From positions 62,883,120 to 62,947,119 of the forward strand of contig CM043956.1 in assembly GCA_014529385.2 (NCBI GenBank): a stretch of 64,000 nt of DNA, in the 5' to 3' direction. Below, in pieces: positions 34,150 through 45,309 of the stretch. The translations under genes were made by a program, and so were the position numbers. Below the pieces are notes generated by a model that did no database searches, had not been told where the DNA came from, and saw nothing but the letters and a program-made list of their open reading frames with translations. Origin of the DNA: Adiantum capillus-veneris (Eukaryota > Streptophyta > Polypodiopsida > Polypodiales > Pteridaceae). Within the stretch, counting starts at the first letter, position 1. Each line of letters begins with the position of its first letter.

Positions 34150-35810
34150 AAGAACCCAAAAGAATAATCCATGATAACAAACCCCAAATCAACTTGTATC
34201 ACCATATATTGATTTCAAGGGGTTTTTGAGTCAATTTTGTGCTTTACTTTTTTTTTCTCCCTCTCTAGGTGTTGGAACCCCCAAAAATCAATCCGTGTCG
34301 CCACATATTGATTTCAAGGGATTTTTGTGTCTAATTTTGTCCTTTATTTTTTTTCTCCCTCTCTAGGTGTTGGAACCCCCCAAAATCAATCCATGTCGCC
34401 ACGGATTGATTTCAGGGAAATTTTGGGTGTGATTTTGTGCTTCTTCTTTTTTTTTGTCCTTCTCTAGGTAATGGAGCTCCCCATAATCAATCCGTGTTGT
34501 CATGGATTGATTCTAGGAGATTTTTTTGTCTAATTTTGTGCTTTTATATTTTCTCCCTATCTACGTTGTTGGAAACCCCCCAAAATCAGTCCGTGTTGCC
34601 ATAAATTGATTTTAGGAGATTTTTGGGTCGAATTTTGTGCTTTGCTTTTTTTGTCCTTCTCTAGGTGTTGAAACCCCCCAAAATCAATCCGTGTCGCTAC
34701 GGATTGATTTTAGGGGATTTCGGGTCTAATTTTGTGCTTTGCATTTTTTCTCTCTTTAGGTGTTGGAACACCCCAAAATCAATCCGTGTTGCCACGAATT
34801 GCTTTTAGGGGATTTTGGGTTTAATTTTGTGCTTTGTTTTTTTTTCTCCCTCTCTAAGTGTTGGAACCTTGCAAAATCAATCCGTGTCGCCACGGATTGA
34901 TTTTAGGAGATTTTGAGTCTAATTTTGTGTTTGTTTTGGTCCCTCTAGGTGTTGGAACCCCCCAAAATCAATCCATGTTGCCACGGTTTAATTTAAGGGG
35001 ATTTTGGGTCTAATTTTGTGCTTTGCATTTTTTCTCCCTCTCTAGGTGTTGAACCCCCCAAAATCAATTCGTGTTCCCACGCATTGATTTAAGGGGATTT
35101 TGGGTCTAGTTTTGTACTTTGTTTTTTTCTCCCTCTCTAATTTGGAACCTCCCAAAATCAATCTGTTTCGCCATGTACTGATTTTATGAGATTTTTGGGT
35201 CTAATGTTGTGCTTTGCTTTTTTCTTTGTCCCTCTCTAGGTGTTGGAACCCCCCAAAATCAATCCATGTCGTTGATTTTAGGAGATTTTTGGGTCTAGTT
35301 TTGTGCTTTACAATTTTTTTCCCTCTCTAGGTGTTGGAATCCCCCAAAATCAATCCATGTCACCGTGGATTGATTTTTGGGGATTTTTGGGTTTAATTTT
35401 GTACTCTGCATTTTTTCTCCCTCTCTAGGTGTTGGAACCCCCCAAACTCAATCCGTGTCACCACGGATTGATTTTAGGGGATTTTGGATCTAATTTTGTG
35501 CTTCACATTTTTTCTCCCTCTTTAGGTGTTGGAACGTCCCAAAATCATCCGTGTCACCACCTGTTGATTTTAAGGGATTTTTGGGTCTAATTTTTTATAT
35601 TTCCCCCCAAGTGCTACAGCCCACTTAAAGCAATCCGAGTTGCCACAAATTGATTTTTTTACATTTTGTCTCCCTCTTTGAATGGTGGACCCCCCCCCAC
35701 AAACCCCCAATCAATCCATATCATCATGGATTGATTTCAAGGGGTTTTGGGTCAAATTTTTTGGGCTTTTTTCTATGTCTTCACATTTTTTTTCTATGTT
35801 TCACTTTTGT
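34150..35810. repeat. Palindrome-bearing tandem repeat, ~98-bp unit, about 16 copies
   Basis: Each unit reads GTGTTGGAACCCCCCAAAAT, a dyad (AATCAATCCGTG-TCGC-CACGGATTGATT in the best copies, 12-bp arms), then TTAGGGGATTTTGGGTCTAA, TTTTGTGCTTTG and a pyrimidine tract ending CCCTCTCTAG. Starts near 34269, 34367, 34468, 34565, 34664, 34759, 34857, 34948, 35045, 35139, 35239, 35330, 35428 and 35525 give spacings of 91-101 bp. Outer copies (34150, 35608, 35681) are more diverged. The pyrimidine tract plus TAG resembles a 3' splice site in every unit. No coding frame crosses the array. Confidence 0.92.
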
Positions 35811-36766
35811 GGACGTCCCCAACCAACACACTTATGTACCATTATCTCCTAAATGCCTTACAAGTCTTAACAGTGTCCTAAATATTGTGGCGAAGTGTTT
35901 TGCAAAGGTGCCTCATGGATGGCTCATGGTGTTGCACATGTGCTCAGATACCTTTATTATGTCCTCTTCCAATTTCTTAGCTTGTCCTTCTATTGCCCAT
36001 GAGTTATGATTCAAATTGCCTTGATTAAAATAGAGTTATTTGAGGTAGTTAGCACAAATTTATCATCTTCAAATTTTTCATGAGTTTTGTGTTGTTTTTA
36101 GTCTTCCTTCAAAAGAACGCTTAGGTTAAGCCATTAACCAATTAAAATGTTTATCATCATGTAGCAAAATGTGGTATGATTGAGATGTTGATGTCTATGA
36201 TTGTTTTTATTAACATAGTCCTAATTTCCATCTTTGCATTGATGATTGAATTGTGTGTTTTTTGAGTATTTTGTGCAACATACTATCTTCACCTTTTACG
36301 AATGTCAAATTTTTTTTAAACCTTTGAAGAATTTGTGTCTATTTATAGAAGTGAGCATACATAAGGTACCCACATGAGTCACCATAAGTTTCATGGTTCT
36401 TTTGGTATGGCATTCACTTTTGAACAACCCTCATTGCAAGCATTAATCATGATAGTGTTTTATAGTCACATAAAACATTGACAAAGTATGGTGTTATTGA
36501 AATGTTTACCTATATATAGTTTTATTGTCTTCTGTTATCAACATGTTTATGTGTTTGCAATTTTTTCTTATTCATAGCTATAAGGTCCTCTATTATTCGG
36601 CATAATTATTTTTGCATTTTGTTTTGTATTCATAGTTTTAATGTCCTCTCTTTGGTGTCAATTGAATGCATTTGATAATAGTTCATCTTGGTCTTTTAAG
36701 TGATCTTGGAATAAGAAAATTTGATAAATTCAATGTTGAATGATAGCAATACATGGTGGGACTCGC
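35811..36766. other. Unassigned sequence
   Basis: AT-rich, with no supported gene or repeat. It lies between the satellite and the Gypsy protease fragment. Confidence 0.4.
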
Positions 36767-36937
36767 TCAAAAATGAGATTGCTCGAAAAAGTTTGCTCGC
36801 TTTGTGAAACTCCTTTCTACTTTTGTGGCTATGGTAATGCCTACCCCACTATCTAGTATCACCATGGATTTTGCATCATTATCTTTGTTTCCCTCACGAT
36901 AATCTCCCACTTTGTTCATAGGAATGGATTTAACAAG
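36767..36937 (-). pseudogene. Gypsy aspartic protease fragment
   Basis: The frame reads KSIPMNKVGDYREGNKDNDA and then MVILDSGVGITIATK. LDSGVGI is the retropepsin active site (D-S/T-G) with its usual following residues. Compared with the protease at 49254-49667 the Asp is kept. The chromovirus insertion at 36938 cuts its upstream side, and the five bases ACAAG (36933-36937) are duplicated at 46939-46943. Confidence 0.6.
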
Positions 36938-38147
36938 TGTAACATTTAATGGCCTAGTAACTTGTTTGTAGCGCAAAATAGCATAAACAATGTGAGAATT
37001 TCATTAGAATAGATTCCTAATGAGCCTAGCAAGAGTGCTTGAATGGAGAGAGCAACAAAAAGCATAACACCTAGTTAGATAGGCATGAACAATACTTCAA
37101 AAGAGAGAGAAATTGAGCTACTCACAACAGTTGAGGACCAAATTTACATGGAGCGGTCCTCCCTCCAAAAGGCTTTGTATTATAGGTTTCCCCTATCAAA
37201 GGAGACATTTTACAATACAATACTTTGTGTTCCTTCAATAACTTGCTGGTGCAATGAAGATGGAAGCTTCAAGCACCATGCACACACTTATAAAACACAA
37301 CATCAATTCCCTCACGGTCTCAGACCCAAGACCTCACACACCTTCGAAGATGGTGAGAGCTAGCGGGGTATGAGAGTAGATTCAGAGGAAGAAGGAGTAC
37401 TCTTACAAGAAAGAAGTATATCTCCTCACATAATCACTCATAGTAGCTTAGCATAGCTTAGTAATTAGCATGGTAGAGGAGATGAGCATGCATTGGAGCT
37501 TGGCTCTTGGTTGGATTTGCATCACAAAGCCAAGAGTTGTTGGTGTAGGCCTCCCTTCTCACAAGCTTGGAGTAGATGATGAGCTTTCCATTAAAGCTTG
37601 AGAAGGAGAGAGAGTCTTCTTTGCTTCACACATGAGATTGTGTGAGTGTGTGTGTGATAATGTCTTGCCAAAATTAACCCCCCTCTCTCTCTCTTGGTCG
37701 ACCCCTCTTGCATTTTACTCATGCTGGCACCCCATTCGACCCTACAAAGCTTAGCCAATGATAATTGAGAAGCATAAGTGATAGCCTTTTGACATGTGTA
37801 CCCCTTTCTCCTTTTGTGAGAGCTTTAGGTATCTAATTAATGCACTTACACTCTCATTGGACCCCTTTGTTTTCTGGACAATAGAAATCAGGCAAGCCAT
37901 TGGGCTGTTGAATGCTCATTGGAACCCTTGGGAGACTGTCCAATAGTCTTCTAGAGAGCTTAATTCCTATTGGTTCTTTTATCAAGTGTTTTAAAATTAA
38001 TTAAACTAAATTTACTCTAGCCTAATTCTCATTGGTCCACCTCTATGGCCATCCAATAGGATTTGAATGCACCTTGGGGGCAACTGGGCTAGGGAGCTGA
38101 CATGTGTCCCCTAATCCCTTTGTGTAAAGGGAGCCTGTGATAGTGAG

Positions 38148-38150
<3 letters not shown>

Positions 38151-38188
<38 letters not shown>
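38151..38188. repeat. (GT)n microsatellite in the 3' LTR
   Basis: About 19 GT units, at the same LTR position as the ~79-bp tract at 46487-46565. Confidence 0.95.
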
Positions 38189-38189
<1 letters not shown>

Positions 38190-38334
38190 CTCTCATCCCC
38201 TAGTAAAAGGGCTCGCCCCCTTCCATCTAGGGATTTGCAAAGACTTCTAGGTCTTCCAAAGGCATCCAAATTCCCTAAGGTTTGACCATTGGATTTTTTA
38301 TTGAATTTTGGAACCTTAGCATTTTGGAAGTCTT

Positions 38335-39460
38335 TGTTTTTTTTTTTTTTTTTGCAAAACTCACAGACTGTGAGTGAATGATTTAAAGACAAAAAGAAAT
38401 ACATAGATAACCATGCTCAATCCGAGCCACGGTTGCATCAGTACAACACACCATCACATCCCGAGCCTCAAATCCACCGACACCATCACATCCCGACCCT
38501 CGTACATCGGCCACCACATCCTGAACCTCATACATCGGCTGACCAAGGGAGCCACCCTGCCACCATCATAATTTCACACATAAAACAAAATACAGAACAC
38601 CAGTATGACTACCACAAAGGGCACTTCCATTGCCACCAGAAGAGCCTGTCCCATATAGCTCTGGGCACAAAAAACCAGTCGAAGCTAGAGAGAAGAAGGG
38701 AGCATACCATCGCAGTAAGGGTGGAGCCAAAAACTCCATCCCCAACAAGACCCCAACAATGCAATTGCACTTGGGGGGAGTCATAGTCAAGTGCCAGATT
38801 GATTAGACCGCCGACCAAAGTCAGCCATAAACTCAAAACTCCATGCATACAGGCTATTGAGGTGAGCCATACACCTTTTGGTCACGACACAAACATCGAA
38901 GACTGCCACCAAAAAGTAGAATACTGCCACCATCCCACCTTCCATTGTCGGCTTCGAGCCCCACCCACAAAGCCACATCGGACAGGCCAAGCATCATGCA
39001 TACCATCTTCCACCTGAGATACCATCACCCAGAACACCTATGTAGACATCTGAAACGCCCCTAGCAATTGGGCAACATACACCAGTAACCGAAACATCCC
39101 CGTTCGTAGCAAGTCCTTCCAAACTAGGGTGCACACTTCGCCCACCGAAAGAGGGCAGGCAGCCACCAAGCTTGATGGCAAAAAAAATTGTCCAGATCTT
39201 ACCTTACCCACTTTGCCAGGTCGGGTGGGACAGTCAAGAGAGCCAGCCCAGGCTCTCTCCTGTACCCGAGCCATGCCACCCCTCCCTAGAAAACTTTGCA
39301 CCTACAGATCATGCATATCTCTGTCCATGCAGCCCAAAGGACCTCCGGACGATGCACCACTGGACCCCCCAACCCTCATGCAAATGTTGCAGCTACCCTT
39401 TGACCTGTACGCACAGAGCAGAGGAAGGCAAATGCGAAGATGATGCACGTTCAGAGATGC
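38335..39460 (-). mobile_element. PolyA retroposon inserted in the LTR (LINE end or processed RNA copy)
   Basis: This 1.1-kb block is absent from the other LTR. It is flanked by the 17-bp duplication AGCATTTTGGAAGTCTT (38318-38334 and 39461-39477), which occurs once, with one mismatch, in the 5' LTR near 46699. The left edge is a T-run (about 18 T), so the inserted copy ends in polyA on the minus strand. Long variable duplications and a polyA tail are hallmarks of LINE-machinery retroposition. Its composition is visibly richer in G and C than its surroundings. Open frames of 70-113 codons on both strands lack known motifs. It may be the 3' end of a LINE or a copied host mRNA. Confidence 0.8.
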
Positions 39461-39677
39461 AGCATTTTGGAAGTCTTAATGGGCTGAACCTTAGGGTCTT
39501 TGAAGCCCATTGATGCACATTGCTCTGCAGATGGTCCCCCCTTTGGATCCCTACTGTGGCCGGTCTACCAGTTTAACCAATATTCTAGCTTTTTCTCCCC
39601 TGGTACTTCCCCATATTAAATGATCAATTTAACATGAGAAAATCATTAAAGAGAATTAGATATTAGTTATTATGACA

Positions 39678-39690
39678 TTATCTCTCTCTT
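39678..39690 (-). other. Polypurine tract of the chromovirus
   Basis: The minus strand reads AAGAGAGAGATAA directly before the 3' LTR start TGTCATAA. Confidence 0.75.
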
Positions 39691-40060
39691 GAAATCATAG
39701 TCGTCGTTGCCTATGCGGTAGAGAAGATAAAGCCTATTCATTAGTCCTTTTTCTAGCGGGTAGAGGATCCTCATCTTACCCTACGACATTGTTCCAGAAT
39801 GGATGACTAATCCCTCTGGTGCTTGAGAGCCTAAGCTGTCGCAAGCATGTTTACGCATTAGTCCTATCAATCTTCCATGGTAGAGTGACAAGCTCTACTT
39901 AGTGTTTGGAAGACGTTGTCTCCAAGAACTTGATTCTAAACATGCATACTACTTAACATTTGTGCACAATTAAGAAAAAGAAAGTCTTATAAGACAAAAA
40001 CTTTGTTCATTTTAAACATTTGTACATTTGCTTACTCTATGGAAGCATTGTAAGCATTGA
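39691..40060 (-). other. Chromovirus 3' untranslated region
   Basis: Between the end of pol and the purine tract. No coding text is visible. Confidence 0.5.
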
Positions 40061-40654
40061 CAACGTTTAGGTTATCCTTTAATTGTATGCCTTACATCCA
40101 TCTAGCATCTTCAAAAGGATAGTTCTTAAACTTAATAAGATACCATCGGATAATATTACCGCCTCTTAATACCTTGTCTTCATGACGGAGAATGGACTCG
40201 GGCTACCGCACCTCTTCCTTGTCCTCGATCTCCAGTGGGTCTTCAATAGTTGGTTCTTGAGGTGAATCTCCTTTGTAAGGCTTTAGTAGGCTCACATGGA
40301 AAGCATTGTGTATAAGCCAATGACTGGGCAACTTAAGTTGATAGGCCATCTCATTGATTGGTCTAAGAATCTAGAAGGGACCATAGTACCTTTTTGTTAA
40401 CTTAGCATAGTACTTTTGGTGTCCCATAGGATTCTTGCACGACGTGTGCCTTAATCGAGCCTTGGGAAGTTTAAGCAAGACCCAAGCATTTTCTTTAAAG
40501 GCTTGGCTCTTTTGTGCTTATCAACAGCAGCCTTTTGCCTTTGCTGTGAGATAGAGATAGCATCCTCAATCTTTTGGAAAGATTCTTGTAGGTCGCAGCT
40601 ATACTCATCTACAGCGAAGATCTTCCCGTTTACCTTAAGTAGCAGGGGACTTTT
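40060..40654 (-). pseudogene. Integrase tail and chromodomain of the chromovirus
   Basis: Text downstream of the long pol frame continues with stops. It reads KLPSHWLIHNAFHVSLLKPY (the conserved pre-chromodomain stretch) and then PESILRHEDKVLRGGNIIRW followed by YLIKFKNYPFEDARWM. The latter fits the chromodomain pattern (ILxxR..., YLVKWKxYxxxxxTWE). In chromoviruses this domain binds methylated histone H3 and steers integration into heterochromatin. At least one stop lies just before PESILRH (about 40206), so the domain is not translated in frame. Confidence 0.8.
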
Positions 40655-42619
40655 TTATCTTCCCTTAATTACCTCGAAAGGTGCTTTTCCCGTGGAGGTA
40701 CGTACAGTATTATTGTAGGCATACTCCACCAAGGGTAAGTACTTCTCCCATTGGGACCTTTGATCTATTTCCGTTACATACGCTTTTAGTAGATCAAGAA
40801 TTGTTAGGTTAGCTATTTCACTTTGGCCATGTGTTTGCGGGTAATAGGCCAAAGTTAGCCTTGTCCCTAAATTCTCAAAATAACCCTTCCAAAAATTACT
40901 GGTCATTCTAGGATCTCTATCTAACACTATGGACATTGGCAAGCCATGGTACTTGAAGATTTGTGATATGAAGAGGGTTGCCATTTGATGGGCTTTGATA
41001 GTCTTTTTGATAGGTATAAAATGAGCTTGTGTGTTGAACCTGTCTACTATCGTCCATTTTCTCGTATTCCCATGGATAGACTTGGGTAATCCAAAGATAA
41101 AATCCATGGATATGCTCTCCCATGGTGAATTAGGGATGGGCAAAGGTTGAAGAAATCCAGGTTGCTTCCCTCTATCAAACTTCGTTTTTTGGCATACCAC
41201 AAATTTAGAAACATACTCTTGTATGTTTGCTTTCACGGCAGGCCAACAAAAATATGTTTCAATCCCCTTTAGGGTAGACTGAATCCCTCTATGCCCCGCA
41301 TAAGGAGGAGCATGAGATTCATACATTACTTTCTCATGTAGTGAGTTAGTAACGCATAGTCTATTGCCATAGAGAAGATAACCATCTTGTAAAGTAAATG
41401 GTTCCTCTTTCTTCCCAAGTGCAAAGGCTGAAATCACATCTCTAAAATCGAGATCAATAGCGTAATCATCTATCATACAAGATAAATCATTGTGAGTAGC
41501 TATGAAGATCACATTCACTCTTGTCCGTCTTGAGAGTGCATCGGCTACTTGATTATGCTTGCCAACAATTTGAGCAATATGAGATTGAAATTGCGAAAGG
41601 AAATTTGCCCACCTCATTTGTTTGTTGGAGAGCTTGGTCTGCGTCATGAAGTACTTAAGACTTTGGTGATCCGTCCGCAAAATGAAAGGAGTCCCCAGTA
41701 AATAGTGCTTCCACGAGTCTAAGGCATGTAGAACAGCGAGGAGATCCTTGTCATATATGCATAGAGCTTGCTCAACAGAGTCGAGTCTTTGACTTTCATA
41801 GGCTATGGCGTGCCCTTCTTGGAGAAAAACAGCTCCAAGGCAATCACCACAAGCGTCACATTGGACCTCAAATGGTTTTGAGAGATCCGGTAGTGTAAGC
41901 ACAGGTTGAGAGATAAGCTTTTCTTTAAGCTTTTTGAAAGCATTGTTCTCCTTGGCAGACCATGTATGCCTAACGTTTTTCTTTATAAGGGCATGTAATG
42001 GTCCCGCAGTTTGTGAGAACTTTTCTATGAAGCGTTTATAGTATACATGCATACCTATAAAACTTCTTAGTTCATGAAGATTCCTTGGATTAGGCCATCC
42101 TTTTATTACCTCTAGCTTTGATGGATCCATTTGGATGCCATCTTGAGAGATAATGTGACCTAAATATTGAATCTCTTGTAAGAAAAACTCACTTTTCTTT
42201 CGGTTAATATAAAGTTTATTCTCTCGTAAGACTTGAAATATTACCTGGAGGTGTTGCTTGTGTTCGTCTAATGAATTAGAGTAGATGATAATGTCATCAA
42301 AGAACACTCTAGTAAAGGTTCGGTGAAGCTATTCCAAGCGGTTAAATGTGGTTGGTGCATTGGTCAAGCCAAAAGGCATGACAATGTATTCGTAAAGACC
42401 AAACATAGTGAAAAATGCGGTCTTTACAATGTCTTAATCAACTATCCTTATTTGATGGTAGCCACTTTTTAGGTCAATTCTACTAAAGTAGGTCGACCCT
42501 TGTAGCTTATCAAATAGGTCTTCTACCCGTGGAACGGGAAACCTATTCTTGAAAGTGATCCTATTTAGTGCTCTGTAGTAGTTGACACACATACAGTATG
42601 TGCCATATTTCTTTTGCAC
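40655..42619 (-). pseudogene. Reverse transcriptase, RNase H and integrase of the chromovirus
   Basis: One frame runs leftwards from 42619 with two in-frame stops (near 42433 and 42330). [49 protein letters not shown] and the catalytic FFDDIIIYS. Then GYYKRFI-type text (HVYYKRFIEKFSQTAG), RNase H (VQCDACGDCLGAVF, where Asp is catalytic) and integrase, with zinc-binding H/C residues around HAPPYAGHRG and CQKTKFDRGKQ. The core has SMDFIFGLPKS, LDRDPRMTSNFW and YYPQTHGQSEIAN, which keep the D, D and E positions. A few consensus positions are altered (LDRD for SDRD, QTHG for QTDG). Confidence 0.92.
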
Positions 42620-43193
42620 TTAATAATACGGATGAGCAAAATGGAGATGAGCTAGGCCTAACCATGCCCGTCTCAACTCACTCATGCACTTGTCGCATAA
42701 TCTCCTCTTGTTGAGCTCGAGAAACTCTATAAGGAGGTTTATAAGGCGGTGAACTTCTTGGGAGAAGTTCAATTGCATGGTCATCATTGCCTCGTTTAGG
42801 AGGTAGTTCACAAGGGATGTCGTCAATAAAAACATCTTGAAATCCCTTGAGAAAATTGGATAACTTTAATTCCTTGTGATTATTTATATTTTCTTTTGCT
42901 AAAGCATTAGGTTCATTTTGAGAATCTTTAACAAAACTCATGTACACGGAAATAGTGCTTTTTATTGACTTATTGAAAGCTTGCGTATGTACAATGGGTA
43001 TGGTGTTACCCAACTCCTTAGCATCTATGTACATATCTTTTTCCTTAAACCTAAAGTAGATTTTCCTTTTAGGGAATTTAACATTGACAGCCATGCAATC
43101 AAACCATGGTGCCCCTAGGATTACATCCTCATGCTTGAGAGGAGAGATAAAGAAGTCCTCTTTGTCCACATAACTTTGGACATGGAGCCTCAA
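42620..43193 (-). pseudogene. Protease tail and RT N-terminus of the chromovirus
   Basis: It reads DVILGAPWFDCMAVNVKFPK, the conserved ILG-WF region after the retropepsin core, and later FQDVFIDDIPCELPPKRGND and RVSRAQQEEIMRQVHE, the usual lead-in to Gypsy RT. A TGA follows HE near 42678 and a one-base shift near 42622 separates it from the RT frame. Confidence 0.85.
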
Positions 43194-43213
43194 TTTCCCA
43201 ATTAAGGGAGTGA

Positions 43214-43789
43214 CTAAAGCTTCTTGCCCCTTGAAGGCACCATATCGGCGGGTAGGACATCTCCCATCACATAGGCTTGGATGCCTAGCTTGGTGGCCAA
43301 ATCTGTGGATATAAGATTGTGAGTAGAACCAGGGTCAAAGAGAATGAAAGCATCATGTTCTCTTACCTTTCCCCAAGCATGGCATAGAGGAGATCCTTTG
43401 TGGTGAGCTTCCTCTTCTTGGATATCGACCAAGGTAGCTCTAGGAGGTTTGTTTCTTGTATTCTTGTGGGGGCAAGCATGATAGGCATGCCCTTGCTCCC
43501 CGCACTTGAAACAACGGTTATCTTTACAATAACGCTCAAGCTCTTCCAAAGAGAGTTTATTTTTGCCTTTATAAACTCCCTTCTCCTGAGCTTTGTTGTT
43601 GTTGGCGCTGCCTTTAGGAGACTTTTGGACACTGTCCTTCCCCTTAGGTTCATTGTTACGATCCTTGTTCTCCGTGGGCTTAAGATTTCTCTTAGCCCCT
43701 GTTTGGAAACTGATTTGTGAAGCCACCATGGTATGGTGTATGACCGCAGATATGGTGCGTGGCCTTTGGGAGTTGACATACTCCACCAT
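43214..43789 (-). pseudogene. Gag C-terminus, zinc knuckle and protease core of the chromovirus
   Basis: It contains the CCHC knuckle CFKCGEQGHAYHAC for binding element RNA, a basic Lys-rich stretch before it, and the protease active site FILFDPGSTHNLIS. The usual text is DSG or DTG; here it is DPG, so Ser is replaced by Pro next to the catalytic Asp. The frame differs from that of the segment downstream (43193), so a frameshift lies between them. Confidence 0.88.
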
Positions 43790-43799
43790 TTCTTAAGTT

Positions 43800-44895
43800 A
43801 AGCCCACACAACATTGTTCTTTTTGCTCTCCAAAATCCATCTTTTTGAAGACAGTGGCTTTGAGATGTAAGTCCCAAAACTTGTCTACATATTTGTGAAT
43901 AGATTCGTTAGGAGAGAGCTTCAAGCTTCACCATTCGGTGAGTACTTTGTCTTTGGCATCGGTAGCCAAAAACTACTTCATGATGGAAGCTCTTAAAGCT
44001 TTCCATGTTTGTGGAGCTTCATCGTTTTCCCGAAGGCTAGATCACCATTGCCTGGCAGACTTTTGAAAATGCATAGCCACATGGCGTAGCTTAGAGGACT
44101 CCGTGAAGCCCTCATCTCCAAACACTGCATCGAATTGTTGGATGAAAGCCAAGACTTTGTTTGTAGCACCAAAGGTGCCATCGTAGGTAAGGAAAGAGAT
44201 GTTCTTTCCTCCCTCTTTGAACTTCTTGAGCTTGGATGACCTCTTCCATGTGGCATAGGATTTCCTATGGCCTCTTCTTTTTGGTGGTTCAAAAGTTGCA
44301 GCATCACTTTCTTCAAAGGATGAAGAATTTGAGGAAGATGGAGAAGAGGGTGACCTCTTTCTCGCCTTTTTCTTGCCTTGTTCCTCCCTGTCTGCACCAT
44401 CACTTTCTTCATAAGAGGAAGAGGATGAAGAAGATGGAGAAGAGGGTGACCTCTTTCTCGTCTTTTTCTTCTCTTGTTTTCTGTCATCCCTCTTTGAATT
44501 ATGGTGTGGAGAAGTGTGCGATGGTCTTCGTTTAGAAGGTGATGGAGAGTGTTTTGCCCGCTGTCTTCGTGGATCCATCTCCATCGAGGTGGCAGGAGTA
44601 AATTTTTTAGTCCTTCGTATTGATCCTCTTCTTCTTCCTGAATCGGAGAGAGGCCTCTTTTAGAAGTCTCACAAGGAGGCTTCCTAGGTACTCCCTCTTC
44701 TTGGTGGGGAGTTTGAAGAATCCCATGAGCATGAAGCTGTCGTTGCACTTCACTTTTGAGGGATGGATTGCCCATGGCTTGTTGTAGCCTAGAAACAAGG
44801 TAGTTAACAAGCATAGGGGCATCATTAGTAGCCTGCTCATTAGCAAAATCAAAGCTATCAACATTAATTTCACTCTCTTTACTATTGTTAGCCAT
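43800..44895 (-). pseudogene. Gag of the chromovirus
   Basis: The likely start is ATG at 44895 (MANNSKESEINVDSFDFANE). A frameshift near 44600 leads to the frame holding an Arg/Ser-rich tandem duplication (RKRSPSSPSSSSSSSYEESD and RKRSPSSPSSSNSSSFEESD). The capsid-like text follows: KNISFLTYDGTFGATNKVLA, FIQQFDAVFGDEGFTESSKL and RHVAMHFQKSARQW, a pattern typical of plant chromovirus Gag. A stop follows near 44042. The Arg-Ser repeats resemble RS domains and could influence RNA binding or nuclear location. Disabled by the shifts. Confidence 0.85.
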
Positions 44896-45296
44896 TCTAA
44901 CAATTTTTAGGTGTAAACTTTTTAGGTGTGCTTTGGTACTCAAGCCCTAGTTGCTACTCCTCTTTACCCCTTTAGAAAAGCACTCAAGCTCCTGTACCCG
45001 TGGCTCGAATATCATTAATTGCAAGGAATAGGAGAGAGGGTATTTCAACACCAAAATAGTACCGGCTCCTGTCAAGCTTCTAATATCTCAATAGTGGTTA
45101 AGCCGTAGGCAAGACCCATAGGACTCCAATATTAAGACCATAGCTCTTGACGGTGATGGCTCGTCATCTGCACGAAGCAAGTGCGCTGCAAGGCTGAAAA
45201 ATGCCTATTCTACTTACTCAATTGCAATTAATAAAACCAACCATTTATAGCTAGCTTGAGGACCTTCCTTCTTGAGCAAGAAAAGAGAAACCTTGA
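44896..45296 (-). other. Chromovirus 5' leader
   Basis: About 400 bp between the primer site and the gag start. No separate gene is seen. Confidence 0.7.
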
Positions 45297-45309
45297 GCTC
45301 TGATACCAA
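45297..45309 (-). other. Primer-binding site of the chromovirus
   Basis: The minus strand reads TTGGTATCAGAGC directly after the LTR end (TGTTACA). Confidence 0.9.

Larger units (their letters stand above)
36938..39677 (-). repeat. 3' LTR of the chromovirus (enlarged by an insertion)
   Basis: It is 2740 bp and matches 45310-46938 along its length except for an extra block at 38335-39460. It contains a (GT)n tract of about 38 bp at 38151-38188. Substitutions and small indels against the other LTR show that the insertion is not recent. Confidence 0.92.

Noticed and set aside
34150-35810. CRISPR-like array
   Set aside because: Regular palindromic repeats were considered, but units are contiguous ~98-bp repeats with no unique spacers and the context is a plant genome.
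38433-39513. ORFs of 70-117 codons in the retroposon
   Set aside because: Present on both strands in several frames, which a GC-richer region gives by chance; no motif.
40503-44535. Plus-strand ORFs across the chromovirus
   Set aside because: Shadows of the minus-strand gag and pol frames.
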